DNA of 40,618 nucleotides from Muribaculaceae bacterium (GTDB lineage Bacteria > Bacteroidota > Bacteroidia > Bacteroidales > Muribaculaceae), in NCBI GenBank assembly GCA_017964485.1, contig JAGCRW010000029.1:1-40618 (forward strand), given 5' to 3'. The notes under the pieces were generated by a model. It saw only the letters and a program-made list of their open reading frames with translations, searched no databases and was not told the DNA's origin. Below are positions 8,001-14,384 of this stretch, piece by piece. Positions within the stretch are counted from its first letter, which is position 1. Each line of letters starts with the position of its first letter. A program made the translations under genes and the position numbers.

Positions 8001-8032
8001 TTTGCAAAGATACAAATAATTCACTACTTTTG
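8001..8032 (+). promoter_or_regulatory. tRNA-Arg promoter
   Basis: TTTG (8001-8004), 20 nt, TACTTTTG (8025-8032); the tRNA begins 28 nt further on. Confidence 0.82.
8005..8012 (-). promoter_or_regulatory. possible ung promoter, -7 box
   Basis: TATCTTTG on the minus strand; predicted start near 8000, ~58 nt upstream of ung. No -33 element at the right distance. It directly abuts the -33 box of the divergent tRNA-Arg promoter (8001-8004), so the two promoters would compete for polymerase. Confidence 0.45.
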
Positions 8033-8060
8033 CACCGCATTTGTCAAAAAATGCGCGACT

Positions 8061-8132
8061 GGGCCCATAGTTCAATGGATAGAATAACGGATTCCGGTTC
8101 CTTCGATTGGGGTTCGACTCCCCATGGGCCTA
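8061..8132 (+). tRNA. tRNA-Arg (anticodon CCG)
   Basis: A 72-nt cloverleaf: acceptor 8061-8067 with 8125-8131, D-arm GTTC/GAAT, anticodon CCG at 8094-8096 in loop TTCCGGT, T-arm TGGGG-TTCGACT-CCCCA, discriminator A at 8132. CCA is not encoded. The anticodon stem (8087-8091/8099-8103) has one C-U mismatch at its second pair, and the first acceptor pair is G-U. A terminator follows 8 nt later. Confidence 0.92.
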
Positions 8133-8140
8133 CAAAAAAA

Positions 8141-8176
8141 GCCTTGAACCCTTAACAGGGATTCAAGACTTTTTTT
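8141..8176. terminator. two-way terminator after tRNA-Arg
   Basis: CTTGAACCC/GGGATTCAAG stem flanked by seven A (8134-8140) on one side and seven T (8170-8176) on the other, so it serves the tRNA (plus) and the converging lipoprotein gene (minus). Confidence 0.85.
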
Positions 8177-8193
8177 AGTGTCTTTAATTGCTA

Positions 8194-8730
8194 TTACTTC
8201 ATACTGAAAGTAAGGAATTTAATCTTGCTGATAACCTCCTCAAAAGCATTAAACACTTTCTTGGTTTCTTTATCCAGACCTGACGAGAAATCCTTAGCCT
8301 TGTCTACATTGAGGAAATAGACACATCTCCTACTGGTAGCAAACGAAACCATTTCAGAAGAAATTGGCTTATCGGCTTTCTTATAGACAGATGAAATCAA
8401 AGATTCTTTAGAGGTAAAATATAGAGCGCCATTCTTGTTGCCAAACCAGAACTGAGTGCCACTGCCATCGTTATAGCAAAATCCGTCACCTCTTTCTACG
8501 ATAGTTGAAGAAGGGCGTCCATAGTCGTAGCCAAAGTCATCATCCTCTTCTTCTTCAACTACTTCTTCATCAAAGTCTTCGTCAACAGCAGTATCATCCT
8601 CAATGAATTCTGGCTCATCTGAGAATGAAGCAAAGCTTGGTGTGTCAAGATTCTGTATCAACTCAGCTATTCTCTGAGCAGTATTGTCCTTGCTCTCAAC
8701 GGCAAACATTATATCTAATGGTTCTGCCAA
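8194..8730 (-). pseudogene. C-terminal part of the amber-split lipoprotein gene
   Basis: 178 codons in the same frame as the gene upstream, separated from it only by one TAG at 8731-8733. The first codon after TAG is TTG, and the first ATG is seven codons later (8709), with no obvious separate promoter. The product has a long acidic stretch (about 42-68, Glu/Asp runs) and a folded-looking part (GDGFCYNDGSGTQFWFGNKN onward) with no signal peptide, as expected for the distal part of one larger secreted protein. Without readthrough or internal initiation it is not translated. A sequencing error is also possible. Confidence 0.7.
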
Positions 8731-9711
8731 CTACCCCGCGAAATTGCCATCAATATCACCGATTATCTTAAGATAAGCATCATATATTTCTCTAAATTCC
8801 GATGGAATTTGATCAAACAAATCCACGTCCTTTAATGTTGTGTTGATAAATTTGGAACATTTTGGTCCATCAATATTAGCGGCAATTCCTGCAAGAGCAT
8901 CCTCTGGAATAGTCTCAACAGCTTTCTCATCTATCTCTCTGAGCATCTCCTTCATATTGTCAATCTTCTCCTTCACGTCAACATCCTCTGAATCGGCCCA
9001 GTACTCGAAGTCGCAGATGCCATCACTGCAAGTGCCATCGATGCCCAAAATCATCTTCCTCATGTCGCCAAGAGTCTCTTTCAATTGAGGTGCTTGATTC
9101 TCGGCCATTTCCATCACTTCTTTAGGAATAATCGACAAGTCGGCATATAAGCAAGCAAAAGACTTAGAGTCACATACTTTCTCAAAAAGATTATTGTCTC
9201 CAAGGTCGCCCTCATATTCTTGACCCATAATCTTCTTTATCTCCTTTTTGGCATCGCCAGCGGTAGCCAAAATTATTACCAATGCATCACCATTAACGGC
9301 TATGGCCGAATTCCCTTCAGCAAAATAATCAAAACCGTCACCTTCTTTGTCGATTTCAAGTTTTGCATTGTCCTCAAACCATGCTTTTACTTTCTCTTGA
9401 TCGTCAACCTTGGCAACAGCGCCGAAGGTGAAATTTGAACCTTTGCCACGTCCAAAAATGTAAATAGGATCCTTGACATCAATTCCCATCTCTTTTATTG
9501 ATGCAGCATCTTCACCGAGATATTCCTCAATGTCTTCCATCAACTTGTCAGCATCAACATCAGTTTGGTCAATGAATGCTTTGACGTCGATTTTACCAAC
9601 AACTTTACTGTCGGCGGGTATATACTTCTTGTGCTTCTCGCTACATGACGTGAACATCACAAGAGCGACAACAATTGCCGACAAGAACACTAATCTTTTG
9701 ATTTTTTCCAT
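8731..9711 (-). CDS. DUF4836-like lipoprotein, N-terminal part ending at an in-frame amber codon
   Basis: 326 residues with a lipoprotein signal (LVMFTSC, lipid Cys23) followed by a domain that opens HKKYIPADSKVVGKIDVKAF, the pattern of Bacteroidetes lipoproteins of the DUF4836 kind (families of about 500 residues; assignment tentative). The frame stops at TAG (8731-8733) in the middle of what looks like continuous protein (DIDGNFAG-stop-LAEPLDIMFAVE), and the same frame continues 178 codons to 8194. Joined length (505 residues) fits the family. Most likely a nonsense-mutated gene; the truncated lipoprotein may still be made and exported to the periplasm or outer membrane. Confidence 0.7.
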   Translation of the reverse strand: MEKIKRLVFLSAIVVALVMFTSCSEKHKKYIPADSKVVGKIDVKAFIDQTDVDADKLMEDIEEYLGEDAASIKEMGIDVKDPIYIFGRGKGSNFTFGAVAKVDDQEKVKAWFEDNAKLEIDKEGDGFDYFAEGNSAIAVNGDALVIILATAGDAKKEIKKIMGQEYEGDLGDNNLFEKVCDSKSFACLYADLSIIPKEVMEMAENQAPQLKETLGDMRKMILGIDGTCSDGICDFEYWADSEDVDVKEKIDNMKEMLREIDEKAVETIPEDALAGIAANIDGPKCSKFINTTLKDVDLFDQIPSEFREIYDAYLKIIGDIDGNFAG

Positions 9712-9751
9712 TGTAAAAACGATTTTAGTTTATAATTCTTCTTTTTCGCCA

Positions 9752-9782
9752 CAAAAGTAATCAAAACTACTTTAAATAACAA
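9752..9782 (-). promoter_or_regulatory. promoter of the split lipoprotein gene
   Basis: On the minus strand TTG (9782-9780), 20 nt, TACTTTTG (9759-9752); predicted start near 9747, ~36 nt before the ATG. An intact promoter argues the gene was recently functional. Confidence 0.65.
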
Positions 9783-9819
9783 TAAGAAAAAGAGAAAAAT
9801 AATTGATATTCTCAATTTC

Positions 9820-10530
9820 TTATAAATTCAAGTAAAAATCTCTCGTAAGGTCGATATATTGTTTAGAGTAAGATGCATCGGCATGCCTGATGATAAGTTG
9901 CACTTCCTTAGATTCTGTAGGGCATTTCACTAGCTCCCACATCAGGCGTTTAGGTGCTGCGCCTTCTACTGGCACAACCCTAGCGAGACGCTTAATCGAC
10001 ATGGCGGCTTTAACCACGCAAGTCCTAATGTATAGTTCTTGCTCAACAGGTGAGATAAAAGACAATGTGCCGTCGTCGGCAAGCATCAACTTTGAGTTAC
10101 TGATAAGTTGCTCTATAGTGAGAGATACTGAGTGGCGTGCAAGGTTTCGGCTCTTGTCGGGAGCCATCACGTTTTCGGTAAAGAATGGCGGGTTGGAGAC
10201 TATTAGATCAAAAGGATCTTGAGCGGCAAAGTTGTTGAAGTCGGCATACAAGGCTTCTACCCTGTTACTCCATGGCGAATTGGCGATGTTGATATTAGCT
10301 TCATCAATAGCATTTTGGTCAATGTCGATTGCAGTGATAGCTGCATTGTGATTTCGCTGGGCAACCATCAGCGCGATAAGTCCGCATCCAGTGCCCACGT
10401 CAAGCACCCGCTTTGCGCCAGCTACTTCGCACCATGTGCCCAGCAACACGCCATCGGTACCAACCTTCATCGCTGTCTTGTCGTTGAGAAGGTTGAACTG
10501 CTTAAATCGGAATATTTTTTCTCTTGCCAT
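9820..10530 (-). CDS. trmN6: tRNA1(Val) (adenine(37)-N6)-methyltransferase
   Basis: A Rossmann-fold SAM-dependent methyltransferase of the YfiC/TrmN6 family, which makes m6A37 in tRNA-Val. Visible motifs are the family opening FRFKQFNLLNDKTAMKVGTD (residues 7-26), the SAM-binding VLDVGTGCG (42-50), the acidic ribose-binding ITAIDID (about 65-71), and the amino-methyltransferase catalytic NPPF (113-116). Length 236 is normal. It is divergent from the small secreted gene at 10592. The family also holds close relatives acting on other substrates, so tRNA-Val is inferred from homology. Confidence 0.9.
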   Translation of the reverse strand: MAREKIFRFKQFNLLNDKTAMKVGTDGVLLGTWCEVAGAKRVLDVGTGCGLIALMVAQRNHNAAITAIDIDQNAIDEANINIANSPWSNRVEALYADFNNFAAQDPFDLIVSNPPFFTENVMAPDKSRNLARHSVSLTIEQLISNSKLMLADDGTLSFISPVEQELYIRTCVVKAAMSIKRLARVVPVEGAAPKRLMWELVKCPTESKEVQLIIRHADASYSKQYIDLTRDFYLNL

Positions 10531-10532
10531 TC

Positions 10533-10563
10533 TTGCAAAAACACAATAAAATGATTACATTTG
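10533..10563 (+). promoter_or_regulatory. promoter of the 186-residue secreted protein
   Basis: TTG (10533-10535), 20 nt, TACATTTG (10556-10563); leader ~23 nt. On the opposite strand TAACTTTG (10571-10564) is a possible -7 box for trmN6, immediately adjacent. Confidence 0.65.
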
Positions 10564-10591
10564 CAAAGTTAATATTAAAATTCAAATTGTC

Positions 10592-11152
10592 ATGAAGAAA
10601 TTAATCATTGTTTTATTATTATTGGCCGCCACCCTAATCTCGACAAGTGCACAGAAAGTGAACACTTTTCCTTCAACTAACGACATGTTCAAGGTTATTA
10701 CCTACCGTTACATAACTCTTAAAAACGAGACAAAGGACGCTAAGGCTGCACAGAATTTCTACACCCCAATCTTCAAGAAATATGGCTACACCCATGAGTT
10801 GCCTGGCGACGGCTACGGCGGACCTTGCAGCATCATCGACGGATTCTACAAGGGAGGATACATCAACAAGAAGAAAGCAAACATGTTTGTCCCCACCAAG
10901 AAGAAAAGTGCAAGCGTGATTTTCATGTCGGCTTGCAACGACGGTGGAGAGGGCGACTATGGCTATCTTAACATCACGCTCACTGTCTATGACAAAGCGC
11001 TTGCTAACAAGATTCTTGCAAATGTCAAAGCCTCTGGGTTTAAGCAAAGTCGCGATGACAAGGACCTATATTGCAACGGAAACAAGGAAGTGAGATATGA
11101 CTACAACCCCGAAGAAAAAGCCTACAACTTCTACTACTCCATCGCTGAATAG
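10592..11152 (+). CDS. small exported protein of unknown function
   Basis: 186 residues with a clear signal peptide (MKKLIIVLLLLAATLISTSA, cleavage after residue 20). I do not recognise a family. The mature part is rich in Lys, Tyr and Gly, with a GDGYGGPCSIIDGFYKGGY segment (about 70-90) and three Cys (C77, C112, C171). It has its own promoter and is 45 nt upstream of the zinc-ribbon gene on the same strand, so the two may be co-transcribed. Probably periplasmic. Confidence 0.7.
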   Translation: MKKLIIVLLLLAATLISTSAQKVNTFPSTNDMFKVITYRYITLKNETKDAKAAQNFYTPIFKKYGYTHELPGDGYGGPCSIIDGFYKGGYINKKKANMFVPTKKKSASVIFMSACNDGGEGDYGYLNITLTVYDKALANKILANVKASGFKQSRDDKDLYCNGNKEVRYDYNPEEKAYNFYYSIAE

Positions 11153-11197
11153 CCAATATTAGCCTATTTCATAAAATCATCCTTTAGCAACTTTATC

Positions 11198-11668
11198 ATG
11201 GAACCAAAACTACTGGTCTTTTTTGACAACGACATTAATGCCCAGGACATCAAGTCAATACTTAATGACTCTGGCATTGAATGTATACTGCAGAACGAGA
11301 TGAAAACTTCGGTAAATGTAATGTCAGAGTCTGCTGAAGAAGGTGTGGCAGTATATGTTGACAAAAAAGACTATCCTAAGGCAAAGGAAATTCTCGACAC
11401 TTATGAGGAAAAACTCGAGGAAAACCTCAAATGGTGCCCAGAATGCGGAAGCGAAGATGTAAAGGTGAGCGTTGTGCATGTGAAATATAAACCACGATGG
11501 GTGTTTATTCTATGTATACTGATTTCTATAGCATGCACAGTTCTGTCTTTCATCTATAGTGGTGCAATTATTTTACCAGGCTTATTATTTTATATAGCTG
11601 TTATTGCACTCATCTTAGGCTACGACAAGAAGGCATTTCACTGCAACAAATGCGGATGCGACTTCTAA
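11198..11668 (+). CDS. DUF2007-like membrane protein with split zinc ribbon
   Basis: 156 residues. The N-terminal ~70 residues (LLVFFDNDINAQDIKSILNDSGI ... AVYVDKKDYPKAKEIL) have the pattern of the DUF2007 'putative signal transducing' domain, a ferredoxin-like fold. Then come CPECGSED (about 78-85), two hydrophobic helices (about 102-122 and 124-144) and a C-terminal CNKCGCDF. The two CxxC pairs at either side of the membrane hairpin can form one zinc site on the cytoplasmic face. The ligand or partner is unknown. A strong terminator follows. Confidence 0.7.
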   Translation: MEPKLLVFFDNDINAQDIKSILNDSGIECILQNEMKTSVNVMSESAEEGVAVYVDKKDYPKAKEILDTYEEKLEENLKWCPECGSEDVKVSVVHVKYKPRWVFILCILISIACTVLSFIYSGAIILPGLLFYIAVIALILGYDKKAFHCNKCGCDF

Positions 11669-11691
11669 TTGCATTTTAATATACAATATAC

Positions 11692-11728
11692 AACAAAAGC
11701 CTTCGCAAGTGCGAGGGCTTTTGTTCTT
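11692..11728. terminator. terminator after the zinc-ribbon gene
   Basis: AACAAAAGCC-TTCGCA / TGCGA-GGGCTTTTGTT, a long near-perfect stem with T-rich DNA following on the plus strand and also symmetric for the minus strand. Confidence 0.88.
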
Positions 11729-11729
11729 C

Positions 11730-11748
11730 TGCGGAAAGACAGGGATTC
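11730..11748 (-). repeat. displaced copy of the tRNA-Ser 3' end (att-like)
   Basis: TGCGGAAAGACAGGGATTC is an exact 19-bp direct repeat of 11910-11928, which covers the last ~17 nt of tRNA-Ser plus 2 bp beyond. It lies 180 bp downstream of the tRNA's 3' end. No integrase remains in between. Either an integration footprint or a decayed second tRNA copy. Confidence 0.6.
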
Positions 11749-11864
11749 ACTAAGGTGCATCCCTTGCGCTCTCGCGGGAGAGGTGCTAAAGCATTTTTGC
11801 TGGCACTTTGTGCTTATCAGTTTTTTATTGTGTGTTCTCATTCAAGTAAACTTGAAGCGACACA

Positions 11865-11898
11865 AAATAAAAAACTGGTTGAGAGCTCTCTCAACCAG
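11865..11898 (-). terminator. tRNA-Ser terminator
   Basis: Palindrome CTGGTTGAGAG-CT-CTCTCAACCAG (11875-11898), followed on the minus strand by T6ATTT (11874-11865), 14 nt after the tRNA 3' end. Confidence 0.87.
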
Positions 11899-11911
11899 CC
11901 TAAATGCTTTG

Positions 11912-11998
11912 CGGAAAGACAGGGATTCGAACCCTGGAACCCCGAAAGGGGTTAACGGTTTTCGAGACCGCCCCGTTCGACCACTCCGGCATCTTTCC
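11912..11998 (-). tRNA. tRNA-Ser (anticodon CGA)
   Basis: An 87-nt class II tRNA with acceptor GGAAAGA/TCTTTCC, discriminator G, anticodon loop CTCGAAA giving CGA, a long variable arm (AACCCC-TTTC-GGGGTT) and T-arm around GGTTCGAAT. CCA is not encoded. Reading frames across it on either strand are not genes. Confidence 0.94.
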
Positions 11999-12091
11999 AA
12001 TGGTCGTTTTTCATTTTTGATAAAATGCTCACGCTCGCAAGGCACCGAGCAAACTCGAGCTTTGACTCGCTTAATCGCATTTTTGCGGGTG

Positions 12092-12123
12092 CAAAGTTAG
12101 TATATTTTTCTTAAACTGAGCAA
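12092..12123 (-). promoter_or_regulatory. tRNA-Ser promoter
   Basis: On the minus strand TTG (12123-12121), 21 nt, TAACTTTG (12099-12092); the precursor would carry a ~90-nt 5' leader removed by RNase P. Confidence 0.6.
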
Positions 12124-12140
12124 GATTTTGCTGAAAATCT

Positions 12141-12785
12141 TTACAAAATATAGAGACTTTCGATAGCTTTTAGCGGGTCTTGTGCTTTAAAGACGTAGTT
12201 TCCTGCCACCAGCACATCAGCACCTGCCTCAGCCAGTTTTTTTCCTGTGACATCATTCACGCCACCATCCACCTCAATCACAGCCTTTGAGCCTGTCTCG
12301 GCGATGAGTGCGCGTAACTCTTTTACCTTGTTGAGTGTGTTAGGAATAAACTTCTGACCGCCAAAACCTGGGTTCACCGACATAAGCAACACCAAGTCAA
12401 GTTGAGCAACGATGTCACGAAGGAGGCATACTGGTGTAGCGGGATTTAAAGTAACGCCCGCCTTCATGCCTGCGTCATGAATCTGCTGCACCACTCGGTC
12501 GAGGTGATTACACACTTCATAATGCACGTTCATAATCTCGGCACCGCAGTCGCGCACCTCGTTAACAAACTTCTGGGGCTCCACAATCATCAGGTGTACG
12601 TCTAGCGGCTTTTTGCACAATTGCTGCACATATTTTATCACTGGGAAACCGAATGAGATATTTGGCACAAACACGCCATCCATCACGTCGAGGTGAAGCA
12701 TCTGCGCTTTGCTCGCGTTTATCATCTCTAAGTCGCGGGCAAGGTTGCCGAAATCGGCACTAAGTAGTGAAGGAGAAACGATCAT
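12141..12785 (-). CDS. rpe: ribulose-phosphate 3-epimerase
   Basis: Interconverts ribulose-5-phosphate and xylulose-5-phosphate in the pentose phosphate pathway. The 214-residue TIM barrel shows the metal-site residues: H31 and D33 in LHLDVMDG, the second His in DVHLMI (about 65-70), and Asp in IEVDGGV (about 175-181), plus the flexible MSVNPGFGGQ loop (about 140-149) and phosphate-binding AGNYVF. The start IVSPSLLSADF is canonical. It is downstream of the DedA gene on the same strand (57-nt gap containing direct repeats) and probably co-transcribed. Confidence 0.96.
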   Translation of the reverse strand: MIVSPSLLSADFGNLARDLEMINASKAQMLHLDVMDGVFVPNISFGFPVIKYVQQLCKKPLDVHLMIVEPQKFVNEVRDCGAEIMNVHYEVCNHLDRVVQQIHDAGMKAGVTLNPATPVCLLRDIVAQLDLVLLMSVNPGFGGQKFIPNTLNKVKELRALIAETGSKAVIEVDGGVNDVTGKKLAEAGADVLVAGNYVFKAQDPLKAIESLYIL

Positions 12786-12786
12786 A

Positions 12787-12812
12787 TTAAGTGTTAAGTT
12801 TTAAGTGTTAAG
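12787..12812. repeat. direct repeat TTAAGTGTTAAG, two copies
   Basis: The 12-mer occurs at 12787-12798 and 12801-12812, just upstream of the rpe start codon. The DNA between the DedA gene and rpe is otherwise simple-sequence-like. Confidence 0.6.
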
Positions 12813-12842
12813 TAAGAAGTATGAAGAACGAAGTGCAAAGGA

Positions 12843-13637
12843 CTAAGCATCTATTTTCTCATCGCTGCCTTGTGATTTCTCTATGCTTTTATTCTTCTTG
12901 TTTTTGTAAACTCTATAGCCAATGTAGGCCAAAGCGCATCCCAACAGTATGAAGCCGGCAATCTTAAGGTAGTTGCTGTAATGCTCAAGTTGGGCGAAGA
13001 GTTGGCTGTCGTCGGGCACTATGCGATAGAGGAGATAGCCCAGCAACGCCAATACCACGTTCCACAGCCCAGCGCCAAGCACGGTGTAGAAGCTAAAGGT
13101 GCCCAAGTTCATGCGCGACAAGCCTGCGGGAATTGAGATAAGGTGTCGCACAGCGGGCAAAAGACGCCCAAAGAAGATGGAAATCGAACCTTTTCGCCTA
13201 AAATAGTCCTCAGCATGCTCCAGTTTCTCGCGGTTGAGCAAGAACAAGTGCCCCACCTTGCTATCGGCAAAGGCGTAAAATACTGGTCGGCCAATGAGCA
13301 TCGATAGGCCGTAGTTAATCGCCGAACCAAGATAAGCGCCCACTGTGGCAGTGACAATCACGAGCCAAAAATCGAGGCTACTGTTGGCCTGCAGAGAGAA
13401 ATAGGCTGCTGGCGGCACCACAACTTCGCTGGGGAGCGGAACTATTGAACTTTCAATTGCCATAAGCAGGATGATAGTCCAGTAGTTCATGTGGTCCTTA
13501 AACCAATAGTAAAGTTTCTCGGTCCACGACGGCTCAGCGGTTGCTGTTTGTGCGGCATCTTGAGCAAAACAAGCGTCGCTCATCAGCACAATCGCTACCA
13601 ATGCGAGCAGGAATATTATCGTTTTTTTATGATTCAT
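12843..13637 (-). CDS. DedA/VTT-family membrane protein
   Basis: 264 residues. The SNARE-associated (VTT/DedA) core has ESSIVPLPSEVVVPPAAYF (about 62-80) near its first membrane segment and the family signature FFGRLLPAVRHLISIPAGLSRM (about 155-176), whose Arg residues are essential in characterised DedA proteins. Such proteins act in lipid-carrier or phospholipid flipping and support envelope integrity. An unusual feature is an N-terminal cleavable-looking signal (MNHKKTIIFLLALVAIVLMSDACFA) before the first canonical helix. The C-terminus is a Lys/Asp-rich cytoplasmic tail. A TAACTTTG -7 box lies at 13670-13663. Confidence 0.87.
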   Translation of the reverse strand: MNHKKTIIFLLALVAIVLMSDACFAQDAAQTATAEPSWTEKLYYWFKDHMNYWTIILLMAIESSIVPLPSEVVVPPAAYFSLQANSSLDFWLVIVTATVGAYLGSAINYGLSMLIGRPVFYAFADSKVGHLFLLNREKLEHAEDYFRRKGSISIFFGRLLPAVRHLISIPAGLSRMNLGTFSFYTVLGAGLWNVVLALLGYLLYRIVPDDSQLFAQLEHYSNYLKIAGFILLGCALAYIGYRVYKNKKNKSIEKSQGSDEKIDA

Positions 13638-13681
13638 TTCGTCGTTCCTGAATTTGCGACTGCAAAGTTACAACTTTTTTG

Positions 13682-14284
13682 TCATACTTCATAACCTAAA
13701 CCTCGAAACATATCGCGATAAGCCTCAGCTTTCTTTTCGAGCGATATAGGATAAGCTCTTGACGAGGAAGGCATTCGGTGAAGGTCGAAATCATGCTCGT
13801 GATAAGAGCAATGCACCATTTCGCCCGTCTTAGGCAGTTCTACCCCAGCCTTCTCGGCTATCACGCCAGTGGCTTTCTCACCAGCGGTGACAATGACGCG
13901 GAGGGTGGGACATCTTTTGAAAAACACATCGAGGTCGATGGTCTCCACTATGTCGAGGAACTTGTCACTAGCGTTATCCTTTAGACGTCGCACCCTAGTG
14001 GCAGTGTCGTAGAGGGCAATCTTGCGCTCCGTGAGGAACGCCTTGAGCCGGGGCAGGTCGAAACGCTTCTCGGCCTCAATCCAAAAATGGTTCTTGTCAC
14101 CATAGAAGATAAGGCCCATGATTCGCCACATGTCGTTGATTTTATTGGGGTAATAGAACTCCATCGACCACCTCTCAGGCTTAGGTGGAAAAGTGCCAAG
14201 CATCAACACAACCGCCCCAACAGGAACGAAAGGTTCAAATGGGTGCTGCTCTTCTTTTATCTTGTCTATTGTTTCTTTGATCAT
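13682..14284 (-). CDS. uracil-DNA glycosylase superfamily protein
   Basis: 200 residues. MLGTFPPKPERW (about 28-39) replaces the GQDPYH loop and MPSSSRAYP (about 172-180) occupies the place of the HPSP leucine-loop motif, the pattern of SMUG/Mug-like members of the UDG superfamily. Probably removes uracil or another damaged base, but the substrate is not established; the catalytic Asp of Ung is absent. A longer frame would begin at a TTG (14299), which lies inside the -7 promoter box, so the ATG at 14284 is taken as the start. Divergent from hydE. Confidence 0.75.
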   Translation of the reverse strand: MIKETIDKIKEEQHPFEPFVPVGAVVLMLGTFPPKPERWSMEFYYPNKINDMWRIMGLIFYGDKNHFWIEAEKRFDLPRLKAFLTERKIALYDTATRVRRLKDNASDKFLDIVETIDLDVFFKRCPTLRVIVTAGEKATGVIAEKAGVELPKTGEMVHCSYHEHDFDLHRMPSSSRAYPISLEKKAEAYRDMFRGLGYEV

Positions 14285-14288
14285 AGTG

Positions 14289-14296
14289 CAAAAATA
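14289..14296 (-). promoter_or_regulatory. -7 box of the UDG-like gene
   Basis: TATTTTTG on the minus strand, ending 5 bp before the ATG at 14284; predicted start coincides with the start codon. No -33 box seen. Confidence 0.5.
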
Positions 14297-14344
14297 CAAT
14301 TAATTCTTATAATAAAAAAAGAGTAAAAAGAAAATCATTTATTA

Positions 14345-14376
14345 TTTGCTCTATATAAGTCTTTTTTGTACTTTTG
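14345..14376 (+). promoter_or_regulatory. hydEGF promoter
   Basis: TTTG (14345-14348), 20 nt, TACTTTTG (14369-14376). Predicted transcription start near 14381 is only ~4 nt before the hydE ATG (14385), so the mRNA would be almost leaderless. It decides the start: the upstream ATG at 14346 lies within the promoter. Confidence 0.8.
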
Positions 14377-14384
14377 CAGGTTGC

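Noticed and set aside
8731-8733. TAG read as pyrrolysine or other programmed recoding
   Set aside because: Pyrrolysine machinery is not known in Bacteroidales and no recoding element was seen; a nonsense mutation or error is simpler.
11669-12100. Frames across the tRNA-Ser region, including one with two LRKDRDS segments
   Set aside because: The repeated peptide is translation of the tRNA 3' end and its displaced copy, not protein.
14346-14384. Upstream start of hydE adding 13 residues
   Set aside because: The extension is encoded by the promoter itself (TTTG at 14345-14348, TACTTTTG at 14369-14376).
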